Source: Amia ocellicauda
Taxonomy: Eukaryota; Chordata; Actinopteri; Amiiformes; Amiidae
DNA length: 64,000 bases
Reading direction: 5' to 3'
Assembly: GCF_036373705.1 (NCBI RefSeq)
Contig: NC_089863.1
Coordinates: forward strand, 24,601,917-24,665,916
Positions 36,540 to 49,200 of the stretch are shown here, in pieces. The notes beneath the pieces were generated by a model. The model did no database searches and was not told where the DNA came from. It worked only from the letters and a program-made list of their open reading frames with translations. Numbering within the stretch: the first letter of the stretch is position 1; each line of letters opens with the position of its first letter. The translations under genes and the position numbers were made by a program.

Positions 36540-36890
36540 GGCAAGCCGAATTATAATTTACAGATATCTAATGCAAGTGCTTTTTGAAGATATTGCTAAA
36601 TGATTTGCAGATATCTCTAAATTATTTAGATATCTGCAAATCATTTAGCGATATCTGTAAATCATTTCAAGATATCTTTGAATGACTTTCTGTATGTTGG
36701 CTGAGATTATCACGTCCTGTTTCCACATTCTGTTACATAGAAATAAATGAACAAGTGAACAGGAAGTTATAGTTTTGGGCTTCATACAGGAAGTCATTTG
36801 AAGACATCTGGAAATTATTTGCAGATATCTCTGAATGAACAGGAAGTCATTTGCAGATCTCTTTAACCCTCTATTGCATAGTGTAACTTG
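36540..36890. repeat. GATATCT-rich degenerate array, left arm
   Basis: Several degenerate ~22-bp units read like AGATATCTCTAAATGATTTGC in both orientations. The arm ends near CCCTCTATTGCA, whose reverse complement opens the right arm at 38,909. Confidence 0.6.
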
Positions 36891-37475
36891 AGGGTAACAA
36901 TCCAGGTTTTGCTGTATTATACACATACAAATGCTTCAATTCTGTAGTTGCAGGTTGTTACCTCAAAGTAACAGTCTAAATAAACCAATGGCAGGCTTTT
37001 ATTTTTGGTCATTTCACTTGATCCATGTGCCCTGACTTGTGGTCAGGAATCTTGCTTTGTCAGTGCGAAGAAATAAACATTGGATTCATTGTTATAGGTA
37101 AGTAAAGAATTGTTTTCATCATTAAAATGTATTATCACATTTGGGGTTCGAATTACAGGGGGGATTGGGGGAGTTGAACCCCCCTAATTAAGACCCCCGA
37201 CAGAGGCATAAATAGAAGGGTGGGGGGGTCAAAACATGAATATATCATAACGTAAAATGTGGTCCCCCTCTCTCACGGTTACCCCCCCGCTCTCACATTC
37301 TGCTGACCCCCCCCGGTTGTCATTGTATAATTTGCACTCTGATCACATTAGTATTACTATGTAAAATTAATTTATTTTGGTATGTAACCTGGAGGTAACA
37401 TTGTGCAATTATGACATTGGGTGATATTAATCACCCTTAGTAATGTGTAATTTTACCTATTATAATACTGTTATA

Positions 37476-38394
37476 CAGTGAGGGAAAAAGTATTTGATCC
37501 CCTGCTGATTTTGTACGTTTGCCCACTGACAAAGAAATTATCAGTCTATAATTTTAATGGTAGGTGTATTTTAACAGTGAGAGACAGAATAACAACAAAA
37601 AAATCCAGAAAAACGCATTTCAAAAAAGTTATAAATTGATTTGCATGTTAATGAGGGAAATAAGTATTTGATCCCCTGTCAATCAGCAAGATTTCTGGCT
37701 CCCAGGTGTCTTTTATACAGGTAACGAGCTGAGATTAGGAGCACTCTCTTAAAGGGACTGCTCCTAATCTCAGCTCGTTACCTGTATAAAAGACACCTGT
37801 CCACAGAAGCAATCAATCAATCAGATTCCAAACTCTCCACCATGGCCAAGACCAAAGAGCTGTCCAAGGATGTCAGGGACAAGACTGTAGACCTACACAA
37901 GGCTGGAATGGGCTACAAGACCATCGCCAAGCAGCTTGGTGAGAAGGTGACAACAGTTGGTGCGATTATTCGCAAATGGAAGAAACGCAAAATAACTGTT
38001 AGTCTCCCTCGGTCTGGGGCTCCATGCAAGATCTCACCTCGTGGAGTTTCAATGATCATGAGAACGGTGAGGAATCAGACCAGAACTACACGAGAGGATC
38101 TTGTTAATGATCTCAAGGCAGCTGGGACCATAGTCACCAAGAAAACAATTGGTAACACACTACGCCGTGAAGGACTGAAATCCTGCAGCGCCCGCAAGGC
38201 CCCCCTGCTCAAGAAAGCACATGTACAGGCCCGTCTGAAGTTTGCCAATGAACATCTGAATGATTCAGAGGAGAACTGGGTGAAAGTGTTGTGGTCAGAT
38301 GAGACCAAAATCAAGATCCTTGGCATGTCTGGAGGAGGAGGAATGACCCCAAGAACAGAAAAGAAGAGAAAAGGACCTGCAGCAGCAATACCAT
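37476..38394 (+). mobile_element. Second Tc1-type transposon, 3'-truncated
   Basis: After TA, the element starts CAGTGAGGGAAAAAGTATTT. A second direct copy of this motif lies ~175 bp inside (37,650), the IR/DR layout of some Tc1 elements. A perfect 41-bp inverted repeat (37,703-37,743 with 37,759-37,799) precedes the transposase ATG at 37,842. The 3' half of the transposase and the right inverted repeat are missing. Confidence 0.85.
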
Positions 38395-38606
38395 TACATG
38401 ACATTACATTATCATCCAGGGCGACTTACATTTGTACCCATTTATACAGCTGGGCGTTTTACTGGAGCAATCTAAGTGAAGTACCTTGCTCAAGGGTACA
38501 ACAGCACTGCCCCACCCAATACCCTGTGCTTCAATCCGCCAGGATGAACACGACACTGGCCTGTCTTTGTGGAAGCAAGAGGAAGATGCAAAAACCCAGG
38601 CTGTAA
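37842..38606 (+). pseudogene. Truncated Tc1-type transposase
   Basis: The open frame is 254 codons. About the first 165 encode a Tc1 transposase N-terminus: paired-like helix-turn-helix with K-D-V-R-D-K-T and I-A-K-Q-L-G, and a second domain up to the first catalytic aspartate in W-S-D-E-T. The rest of the frame departs from the family and from about 38,395 runs through an interspersed repeat. The other two catalytic acids are lost, so the product cannot transpose. Family members are usually about 340 residues. Confidence 0.8.
38395..38535 (+). repeat. Interspersed repeat, copy B
   Basis: Same sequence and orientation as 17,680-17,820 (CCATTTATACAGCTGGG; TTTTACTGGAGCAATCTAA; GAAGTACCTTGCTCAAGGG). 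It directly follows the truncated transposase. Confidence 0.6.
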
Positions 38607-38904
38607 GGGATTGATCAAAGTCCAATGCCAAAAGTGCAGTGCGAACGGAGCCAAGGTGTACCTCTGTTTCTGAACTGTTTTATGGAGCCACACACAGTAG
38701 AGAACAATGTCAGGACTGGATAGTCAGGATAAAAGACTGTGAGGACTGATTTAAATCTGTCCACAGTGTTACTACATTTCATGAATGAATGCATTTTTTT
38801 CTCAAAGTTTTTTTTCCATTCTGTAATTGAACAATGATACTTCCAGGTAACATACCTACAAATATTTTTATTTTTTATTTTTTCCTCCTTTATTTCATAA
38901 TGCG

Positions 38905-39045
38905 TGCAATAGAGGGTAAAATGATTTGCAGATAACTCTAAATCATTAAAAGATATCTGCAAATCATTTAAAGATATCTCTAAATGTACTTTTAAATAAG
39001 ACATCTTTAAATGAATTGAAGTTCTCTCTAAATGATAAGTTGGCT
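38905..39045. repeat. GATATCT-rich degenerate array, right arm
   Basis: Starts TGCAATAGAGGG and continues with GATTTGCAGATAACTCTAAATC-type units. It mirrors the left arm at 36,540-36,890. Confidence 0.6.
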
Positions 39046-41306
39046 TGCCATAGCGATAAGCTCTGCTACTGGGTCACCTTGTCAACAATACTAAAATAAA
39101 GTGCAAATGGCTGACAGCAAATGCCCCAAACAAACACAAGTGTCCACCTGTATGGTACCAGAGAGGGGCCGAGAGTTGAGCGATAGAAAACCTGCACAAC
39201 TGCACACACACACATACACTGGACAGATGAACTATAACGTCTTTAAAATCTGTATTGTGTTATTCAGTATTTTTTTCATGAAGTAGAACTGCAACTGTGT
39301 ACTAGTTAGAAATGAGCTGAGTAAGTCACCACACGGGGGCACCAGCATTGAGTTGAATCGGCTACATATGCACAGATGTGTGTGTGCCCTGTGCACTGTT
39401 GGGCTTCGTGTTTCTAGCCTGTGTCTGTGCAGAACGCCGACACACAAACAACCAAGAGTTTTATTTTGTACGGTTTTATTTTCAGAATATAGAAAACGGC
39501 CGAAAATCTGCATCGTCGTCGTGAACACACAAAAAACGAGGAGAGCAGCAAAAAACGTAGAAAACGGAAGCGAGACGCAACAACGCACAAAACCGCCAGC
39601 GATTCGGCCCAGGACGCCGACTTCCCTGGATCCCGAACTTCCTCTCCCGGGAACGAGGCAGGATTTACAGTTGGTGGTTCCCAGGAAAAAAAAAATTAAA
39701 ACAGCCATAAAAAGTTCCACTGAATTGTCTTTACAAAGTTGTATTGATACTGATGTTTACAGGCAGAAAGAGAAGCACCGAGAGAGTAAGCACAAACAAA
39801 ACAGCAATAATAATCTTGATCTTGCTGGTTTTTGTTCCAACTGAGCCCTTAATTACTTAATTAACATTTATAATCCCTCATTTCAATTAACCAATTACCA
39901 AAAAACTGCAGGGCAGGGTAGTCAATTACTATCAACACCATTTTTTTTCCCTGTTTATCTTCTAGCTGCACCTGCCGAGACACAGAGTCACTTAAACATG
40001 TCACCAGGTACTAACAAGACTAATTAAGCGATGCCCCACTTCGGTAAGATTTATAGCAATGTTCTGGTTCTCATTCCACCTTGAGCTGCTAATTAGTTAA
40101 TTAGCCTAATCACTTAATTGGTTGAGCCCCTATCCCAGCTGGATTCAAAGCCCTTCCAGGACAGCCAGCTGCTTAATTGGATGAGGGGATTGTCAATTAA
40201 TCAATTAACCATATGGCAGTGTTTAAATCCAGCTCTTGGGTGCAATGGAGTGACCAGGCCTTATTATTAGTTCAATTAAGTAATTGAGAGACTCCTTTTT
40301 CGTCCCCAGATTGATGGGGATGGGGGAAGAATGGGAGCTGTGCTATATCATTTTGTATGGCACTGCACTTATTACCCTACAGTGTAGTGTGCTTGCCCTG
40401 CACTCCACTCCCGTACTGCAGTTTACCGCGCTGGGCCGACATCCCATGACCCCGTTCCGTGCCTCCCACAATGCACTGCAACACTGTGAAAAAGCCACAC
40501 ACATCGTTTTTAAGTTACAATCATAATCCGAGGAGGAGAAACGAAATAACAGATAGAATACTAAACAATAAAAACGATGAAGGGGAACAGTCCCCCAGGG
40601 GGGTAGTAATGCCAGCTACCCTGGAGTTGCTTGGCCTCGACTGGCTATAGTCTAGTCGAGTCCGGGCATTCTGGAGCAGGGCGCTTCATTAAAAGAACAT
40701 ATTTACAGATATAAAACACAACAAGGCCACATTTGATCTCGTAACGGTCAGAGGGGATGTAAAGATCAGACTGTCACTATATATATATATGGGAGAATGT
40801 CTGTGTTTAATGTAGCTCGGAGGAGAGAGCATACTGCCCCGCCCAGTCTAGTTTGGCTGGCTCCGTCCAGAAGAGAGTCCTCTCTTCCTCTCTTCCCTCT
40901 CTCCCTCCCCGCCTGTCACCGTCTTGGCCTGAAGACCGGTTGGGTGGGAGCGCTAGAACTGCTCACCCGGAACCAAAACAGTCTAACTGTGGCGCCAGCT
41001 TCATTATCTCCTCCTCTTCCTCCTCATCCGTCCATCCTTCCTTCTCTTCTGCTGCCGCAGGTTTTTCCAGCCTCTCTCGCTCACTGTGAAGACAGGAGAC
41101 GCAGAGAGGGAGCCGTGAGGCGCCGCGCCGACGAGGGTGTCTCTGTGCCGTACTGTGGCCACCGCGGCACAGAAACTCAACAGCACACCACACAGAGGGT
41201 TTACTTCCGCTCCCATTTTCAGGAATAAAATAAAGTATTGTTGCACATATATTTGCCTGGAGATTAAGATGATATTCATGTATATATATATATATATATA
41301 TACACA
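39046..41306. other. Spacer downstream of PIP5K1A
   Basis: Holds AT-rich MITE-like fragments (39,822-39,915 and around 40,085-40,270) and a CT-rich stretch at 40,870-41,060. No gene was recognised with confidence. Confidence 0.4.
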
Positions 41307-42527
41307 CACTCACCTAAACGATTATTAGGAACGCCTGTTCAATTTCTCATTAATGCAATTATCTAACCAACCAATCACATGGCAGTTGCTTCAATGCATT
41401 TAGGGGTGTGGTCCTGGTCAAGACAATCTCCTGAACTCCAAACTGAATGTCTGAATGGGAAAGAAAGGTGATTTAAGCAATTTTGAGCGTGGCATGGTTG
41501 TTGGTGCCAGACGGGCCGGTCTGAGTATTTCACAATCTGCTCAGTTACTGGGATTTTCACGCACAACCATTTCTAGGGTTTACAAAGAATGGTGTGAAAA
41601 GGGAAAAACATCCAGTATGCGGCAGTCCTGTGGGCGAAAATGCCTTGTTGATGCTAGAGGTCAGAGGAGAATGGGCCGACTGATTCAAGCCGATAGAAGA
41701 GCAACTTTGACTGAAATAACCACTCGTTACAACCGAGGTATGCAGCAAAGCATTTGTGAAGCCACAACACGTACAACCTTGAGGCGGATGGGCTACAACA
41801 GCAGAAGACCCCACCGGGTACCACTCATCTCCACTACAAATAGGAAAAAGAGGCTACAATTTGCACAAGCTCACCAAAATTGGACAGTTGAAGACTGGAA
41901 AAATGTTGCCTGGTCTGATGAGTCTCGATTTCTGTTGAGACATTCAGATGGTAGAGTCAGAATTTGGCGTAAACAGAATGAGAACATGGATCCATCATGC
42001 CTTGTTACCACTGTGCAGGCTGCTGGTGGTGGTGTAATGGTGTGGGGGATGTTTTCCTGGCACACTTTAGGCCCCTTAGTGCCAATTGGGCATCGTTTAA
42101 ATGCCACGGCCTACCTGAGCATTGTTTCTGACCATGTCCATCCCTTTATGACCACCATGTACCCATCCTCTGATGGCTACTTCCAGCAGGATAATGCACC
42201 ATGTCACAAAGGTCGAATCATTTCAAATTGGTTTCTTGAACATGACAATGAGTTCACTGTACTAAACTGGCCCCCACAGTCACCAGATCTCAACCCAATA
42301 GAGCATCTTTGGGATGTGGTGGAACGGGAGCTTCGTGCCCTGGATGTGCATCCCACAAATCTCCATCAACTGCAAGATGCTATCCTATCAATATGGGCCA
42401 ACATTTCTAAAGAATGCTTTCAGCACCTTGTTGAATCAATGCCACGTAGAATTAAGGCAGTTCTGAAGGCGAAAGGGGGTCAAACACAGTATTAGTATGG
42501 TGTTCCTAATAATCCTTTAGGTGAGTG
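41307..42527 (+). mobile_element. Tc1-type transposon, copy 2 (1,221 bp, intact)
   Basis: Left inverted repeat CACTCACCTAAACGATTATT and right inverted repeat (reverse complement CACTCACCTAAAGGATTATT) frame an uninterrupted transposase. TA follows the right end; the left end sits in a (TA)n/(CA)n tract. Two mismatches in the left repeat are the only visible damage. Confidence 0.93.
41455..42495 (+). CDS. Tc1-type transposase, intact (346 aa)
   Basis: This DDE/D-superfamily transposase cuts and pastes the surrounding element at TA sites. An N-terminal paired-like helix-turn-helix pair (residues ~1-110, with S-I-S-Q-S-A-Q-L-L-G-F-S and a basic linker) binds the terminal repeats. The catalytic domain shows W-S-D-E-S (~159), Q-Q-D-N-A-P-C-H (~248) and N-P-I-E-H-L-W (~284), the three acids of a DD34E triad, plus a Gly-rich V-M-V-W-G-M-F-S stretch. 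Length equals that of active Tc1 transposases. The ATG lies ~150 bp inside the left repeat, as usual. Whether it is expressed or active cannot be told from sequence. Confidence 0.93.
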   Translation: MGKKGDLSNFERGMVVGARRAGLSISQSAQLLGFSRTTISRVYKEWCEKGKTSSMRQSCGRKCLVDARGQRRMGRLIQADRRATLTEITTRYNRGMQQSICEATTRTTLRRMGYNSRRPHRVPLISTTNRKKRLQFAQAHQNWTVEDWKNVAWSDESRFLLRHSDGRVRIWRKQNENMDPSCLVTTVQAAGGGVMVWGMFSWHTLGPLVPIGHRLNATAYLSIVSDHVHPFMTTMYPSSDGYFQQDNAPCHKGRIISNWFLEHDNEFTVLNWPPQSPDLNPIEHLWDVVERELRALDVHPTNLHQLQDAILSIWANISKECFQHLVESMPRRIKAVLKAKGGQTQY

Positions 42528-43113
42528 TATATTCTTATAAAACACGGTCACATAAAACGAGTCTCTGAAATATTAGTCTATCCAGCCCCTGGAATTAAAG
42601 GGGAGGTTTCTACACTTTACAGCACAGAAGTCACTTAAATTCCCCTTTAAAAGCCGTTTCATTTACATGAAGGCAACACTGCAGATTTGCCCGTTATCGC
42701 TTGGCCAGCGATTAAACCATTTTACATTGTGATGCACCTTGTAAACATGAGTCTCCTTCATAATAACAAGCGTTATTAAACAATCAATACATAATTTTTA
42801 AGCTATTACATCATAATGACAACAGCATATAGTACTATATGTCTGTAAAAAGGGGCTCTCTCATATCTCAAGAGCACAGACAGAAAATACAGCACCTTCC
42901 CTTTAATGAGCCTGAGGCTGCGTCATTCAGCGCCTTATGCTATTGGCTGATCGACTAATATTTCAGATAAGTGACATCATCAAATAGCGCCAGACTGGGG
43001 AAGCGGTGTGCGGCGACGGCCATGGGAGTCGGGAGCCGCCCTGGGAAGTGTGTAGTGCTGGGGCTGTCCGCAGCTCGGCCCCCCCGGCGGTGCCCAGGTC
43101 GGAGGTCACGGGG
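42528..43113 (-). other. Probable PIP5K1A 3' untranslated/flanking region
   Basis: Immediately downstream of the PIP5K1A stop on the minus strand. No coding sequence was recognised. Confidence 0.4.
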
Positions 43114-46100
43114 TCAGAGGTCAGGGGGGTTACGTACAAAGGAGATGTCAGTCTCCAGAACGATGTCCGTCAGGGAGAGGGCGTTCGCGGGGTCTGCAGT
43201 GGCTTCACTGAGAGAGAGGAGGAGAGAGAGGGAGCTTAAACTCTCACACTTATTTACAGTCACTCACACTTTCTTCGCTCCCTCCATCCCTCCCTTCCCT
43301 GCGGTGGTACCTGTGCTGTGAGCCATGGTCCTGCTCTGTGCTGGCAGACTCGTGCACGTCCACCCCAACTGACCTGGACAGAGAGAGAGAGAGCGAGAGA
43401 GATAGAGAGAGAGATTGTGAATGATAGGAAAGGGATGGGGGGGACAGAGAGAGAGACACAGACAGAGGGCAGGAGACAGACCTGCGAGGCGGGGGGGAAT
43501 GCTGCCCAGCACTGCCAAGCGACGAGGTCGACAGGGTCGTCTCCACAGAGTCGCTGATGACCTCATCTGGGGGCGGGGTCGTGGGGAGCAGGTCAGGGCG
43601 GCCCGACTGCATGCCTGACAGAAAATCCACAGACAGCAAATTCATTATTCCACACAGTACTGCCCTGCTCCCTCCCCGTACCCATTCCCTCCCCAACTCT
43701 CTCTCCCCAGACTCTCCCTTCCTCCCTCCCTCTCCCTCCCTCCACAGACTCTGCCACCTCCCCCTCACTCACCGCTCTCCCCCGCCACCTCACTGCTTGC
43801 GTGCTGCAGATGCGAGTGGTACACTAGTCTGGGCTCCAGCTGGGTGTGGTTAGGGGGCTGCTGGGAAGCCCCTGCGCTTGACCCTCCCCGTCGCGTCCCC
43901 CCCAGGCCCCCGCTTCGACTCTTCTTGGAGGGTGAGGGCTTCACTGCACCAGGAACAAGGGAGAGAGGAAAAATTTTAAAAACAGTAAAAGAGAGAGAGA
44001 GAGAGAGACTGTGTCAGACAGACAGACAGGTACATATAGAGAGAGAGACAGACAGACGGGAACACAGAGACATACAGAGGCAAGTAAACAGAGACAGACA
44101 GACACTGAAACCGAACTGCAGACAGAGACACAGCTCTTACGTGGTATTTTCTTGAATACAGTGTTGCACATGAACCTCTGGAAGCGTTCAGCATAGAAAC
44201 CCGGCCTGTGGACTGACACCGTGTCCTGAGAGAGGGAGAGAGAGAGACGAGAAAACTGTAGTCACAAATGTAGTTTCCGCAGCCGACCAGAGGGAGAGGG
44301 GGGAGAGGGGGAGAGGGGGAGGGAGAAAGGAAGAGGTAATCCAGGGAGACTCACCCCATCGTGAACCAGGGCTTTCCAGGAGTGCTCCAGCTTCTTCACA
44401 AACCTGCAGAGAGAGAGAGAGAGAGAGAAACACCACAGATCAGGCCAGTGGACAGTGGTCAGAGGACAGTGAATGGTCAGTGGACAGTGCCTGTGTGGGT
44501 GGTCAGTGAGTGGACAGTGGTCAGTGGACAGTGGTCAGTACCTGTATGACTGTAGGATGTCAATGATGCCGATGTAGACAAGCAGTCTCTCCCCCTTGGC
44601 ATTCTTGGCCGGGATCCCGCCCATCCTGCAACGCACAACACCGTTACACAACACTGCTACACAACACACACCAGCATTAATTTCATACGAAAACTATGGC
44701 AAAAAATATTCGTCAATGACCTATTTTCAGTAACGAAAACTATGATGATAATGAGACTAAATACTTTGAAAACAACGATAGCTAAAAAGAAATGCCTTCT
44801 AATGTTAGTTGACTAAAATTGGACAAAAATGAAAATGAAACAAGACTAAAGGACATAAATTACAGTATTTTGCAAGGCAGCTGGTCAGATAGCTGTTTCA
44901 TGGTCCAGTCATAATCATGCATGCCTTGACTTGGTCATCGGATTTGTGTAGTGCAGCTTATCCCAGTTCTGCGCAGATCTGCGCTGCTCCACCAATGGGA
45001 CCGGTGGGATTCTGCAGCTCTGCGCAGAGCCGCGGAAATCTGCGCAACAGAATGCGACCCAATTGTACACAAGCATGTGTTTTGATAAACGTTGAACGCA
45101 CTTGGTGTGGTTTACTGTGTTGGGCTTAATGTGAAGTTGATACATATTGTGAAGTTAAATCGCCTCTTCTTTTGTATACAGGACTGGTATACAATTAGTA
45201 AACTAATTAGTAAAGTTAGGATCTAATTGGTTAACTTATAAGTACAGTAAGACAAGTTAAGTGCTTACAGCATGAAGCACAATTCACGCTTGACTACAGT
45301 AGAGCTTAACAATATGCTTATGCTTGTAATATCACTGTAAACATGCAGTATTTTGTGTATCAGTGGGGGGCATGTTTGAAAATGAAATGTTAATGCAACA
45401 GCCATTTGAAATGTTAATATTGTCAGTGAATGTGCGCACTGGAATATGAAAATACAAATGGCATGGTTATATTTGCATTCAGACCTAAATAACGCGTGCA
45501 TTAATAATAAAATAAAAAAATGTAACCATGGGATTACATTTGCAATTGAATAAAGTCCATAGATATGCATCCATACTGTTCTAGTAACTCTATTCTTATT
45601 GTGACTCGAATACATTTCAAATTAAGTCAATCAATGTTTGTTTTGCATCCATCCACTAATTGATGTAAACATCTGGACATAATGCATAATGGTGATAAAG
45701 AAAGTAAAACAAATTACACTGACTAAACCTAGACAGGAGTTTTCATCAACTAATATTAACTAAAACTAATGAAAGATGAAATAACTACAAAGTGTCTAAC
45801 ACTGAGAAGCATTTTAGTCGAAAGAGTAAGACTAAAACTAAATCTAAAAGAGCTGCCAAAATGAACACTGCCACACACACTCACTTGTCATCCGTCTCCA
45901 CGGTGCCCTTGCCCCTGGCCTCCCCCTGGATGGACTCCACAGCTGTAGAGTACAGGGCCTTCTGCGCCCGGTGGTCTGGGGTCACCGCCCTGTCCGGGCC
46001 CCCCGCCGGCCCCCCACTGGCCCCCCGCTCCCGCTGGGCCTGCTCCAGGTTGTGCACACCCACCAGCAGGCTGTAGTCCATGATCTTAAAGCTCTGCAAC

Positions 46101-46168
46101 AACTAGAGGGGTGGAGAGAGAGAGAGATGGGGTTAATGCAATGACAGAGAGAGAGAGAGAGAGAGAGA

Positions 46169-46220
<52 letters not shown>

Positions 46221-49200
46221 CCCCCCTCACCAGGCAGTCCCGCTGGATGGTCTTGCACAGGGCATTGTACATGTCCGTCTCCAGGAACAGCCCGTCTGGG
46301 ACGTCCTGGATGAAGTCCAGGTCCTTGCAGGTGGGCACGGCCTTCTCGCGCTCCTTGGCTGAAGCGCGGCGCTTGTAGGTGGAGCCCTTGAGGTCGTACT
46401 TGTGGTGCATGCGCACGGCGCGCGGCAGCAGGTTGTTCATGACGGCGATGCGGATGTTCTTCCCCCCCGCCTGAACGCAGTAGAGTCCGTAGAACTTGGG
46501 CAGCAGGGTCCGCTTGTTCTGGTTCAGGTTCTGAGAGTGGGGGGAAGCATAGGCAGCACAGGTTATTCAAAGGGACTTATATAATATTCAGTTGTGGGCC
46601 GACACCTGGCAGATGAAATTCAATGTGGACAAGTGCAAGGTAATACATGCAGGTAACAAAAATGTCCACTATAATTACACTATGGGAGGAACAGAACTAG
46701 ATGAAGTAACGCATCAGAAAGACCTAGGAGTCTATGTGGACTCCTCACTTTCTCCATCCAAACAGTGTGGGGAAGCAATAAAAACGGCAAACAGGATGTT
46801 AGGGTATATTGTCAAAAGTGTAGAATTGAGAACAAGGGCAGTGATGTTCAGACTGTACAATGCGCTAGTTAGAGCTCATCTGGATACTGTGTACAGTTCT
46901 GGGCTCCACACTTCAAGAAAGATATCGCTGCTCTAGAGGCAGTTCAGAGGAGAGCAACCAGACTTATTCCAGGTCTGAAGGGAAAGTCCTACTGAGAGAC
47001 TGAGGAACTGAACCTTTTCACCCTGGAACAGAGGAGACTACGTGGGGACTTGATCCAAGTCTTCAAAAATCATGAAAGGCATCGACCACATCAAACCAGA
47101 GGAGCTTTTCCAGATCAGCAGGGACACACGCACCCGGGGACACAAATGGAAACTGGGCTTCAAGGCATTCAAGACAGAAAACAGGAGACACTTCTTTACA
47201 CAGAGAGGCGTCACAATCTGAACAAACTCCCCAGTGATGTGGCTGAAGCTGAAAGTTTGGGAACATTTAAAAATAGACTGGATAGGATCCTTGGATCACT
47301 CAGTTATTAATGGACACCAAACAAGCACGATGGGGCGAAAGGCCTCCTCTCGTTTGTAAACTTTCATATGTTCTTATGAGAGGGTGTCAGTCGGTGTGTC
47401 AGTCACTTAGTGTGTCAGTCAGTGCCAGCGTGTCAGTGCCAGTGTGCCGGTCCCTCTCACCATGAAGTAGCCCGGCAGCAGTTTCTGCAGGAACTCGGCC
47501 TCCTTGTGCTGCACGGTCTTGATGATGAACTCGTCGTCACTAGACACGTAGAACAAAGAGCCGCTGGCCCCCGAGTTGGACAGCTCGATCAGCGGCTGGC
47601 TGCACAGGGAGCACTGGCCAAGGGGGGGGGAAGATGCTAGTTAGCCATACTGTACCCCCTCTCCTCCTTTCAACCTCCCCCACTCTCTCCTTCCCTCTTC
47701 TCTTTTCTACCCTCCCACCCTCCTACCCTTCCACCACTCTCCGCCTATTCCTCTCCCCATCTCACCATGTAGTCGTCGGGCCGGATGCCGAACAGCTCTC
47801 TGAAGTAGCGGAAGGCGATAGGAGCGTAGGTCTTGAAGCGGAAGTCGCTGTACTGGTGCGCTGGGGTCAGGTTACTGCCCTCACTGTGAGAGAGAGAGAG
47901 AGAGAGAGGGAGGGAGGAGAGGGTGTGAAGGAAAATTAATTACAAGGAAGCATTAAAAAATATATACAAAATACAAAAAAGCGAGAGATGAGAGACACCC
48001 TCAGAAACACACCCACACCCAGATACTGGCAGATACAGCCACAGAAACACCCTCACAGAAAAACACCTGCAGACACACCCACACAGAAACCCAGAAACAC
48101 ACCTAGATACACCCAGACACACACCCACAAAAACCCAGAAACACACACCAGACACACCCAGACACACACCCCGACACACCCACCAACACCCAGAAACTCA
48201 CCCCGACACACCCACAAACACACACTCGGATATACCCAGACAGAAACACACCCAGACACTGGAAGACACCCAAGCCCGCCCCCTGACACCCCCCCAACAC
48301 CCACCCAGGGAAGAAGATGCTCTCCACGACCACGAAGTCCTGCATCAGCACATCTCTCTCGGCCTTCTGGCTCAGGCTGCCCACCGTGTGAGTGATGCCC
48401 AGCTGGATGGCCCCCTTCAGGGCTGAGGATGTGGTCTGGAGAGGGAGGGGGAGAGAGAGGGAGAGAATTCATCAGTCTGCCTTGCTCTCGCCGTGCTGTG
48501 CTTTAATGCACCTCCGTGTCACCGGCTGACCTCTGACCTTTTTGTAGGTGGTCTCACCAGTGGGGTTGACACCCCGGTGCCCGAGCTTCTTCATCGTCTG
48601 AGAGCTGGACAGTCCCGACGAGCTGGGGGCCTGGGGGTTAATAACATGGAGTGAGAGGAGACAGACAGAGTTGTACATTCATACACACGTTGCACAAATC
48701 TGGTATGTTACACAGGTATAGATCGGGGGGGGGGGGGGAGTGTCACTGGCTTACCTCAGTGGGGGTCGTCATCCGGGGTCCACTGGGGCCTGAAAGAGAG
48801 GGAGGGAAAGAGAGAGAGTTACCCACAGAGAGTCACAGGAGAGAAGAAAAAGCGAGAGAACATAGAAAGATAGGGGGGGGGAGAGAGAGAGAAACCAAAA
48901 GAGAGATTATGATCAGACAGCCCACATTCCAGAGAATCTTCTGTGAATCCGCATCCATGACAACCGTTACCGCGACAACGACAGCTGCGCCCGCACCAAT
49001 AACGACACCGCACCGCACCGCACCGCACTCTATAGACAGCCCGACCCCACACACACCGGGGCCTCCAGCTACGGCCGCTCACCTCAGGAGAGGAGAACAA
49101 CACAGTTCGGCGCACAATACCCCCATATAGGTTTGACCCGAGTCACTGAGCGGAGAGAGATGGGGAGTGGGGGAGGGATATAGAAGAAAAAACATCAATA

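Noticed and set aside
47940..48300. Threonine/proline-rich plus-strand frame near 48,000-48,395
   Set aside because: Comes from ACACCCAG-type low-complexity repeats within PIP5K1A intron 4 and runs antisense into exon 4.
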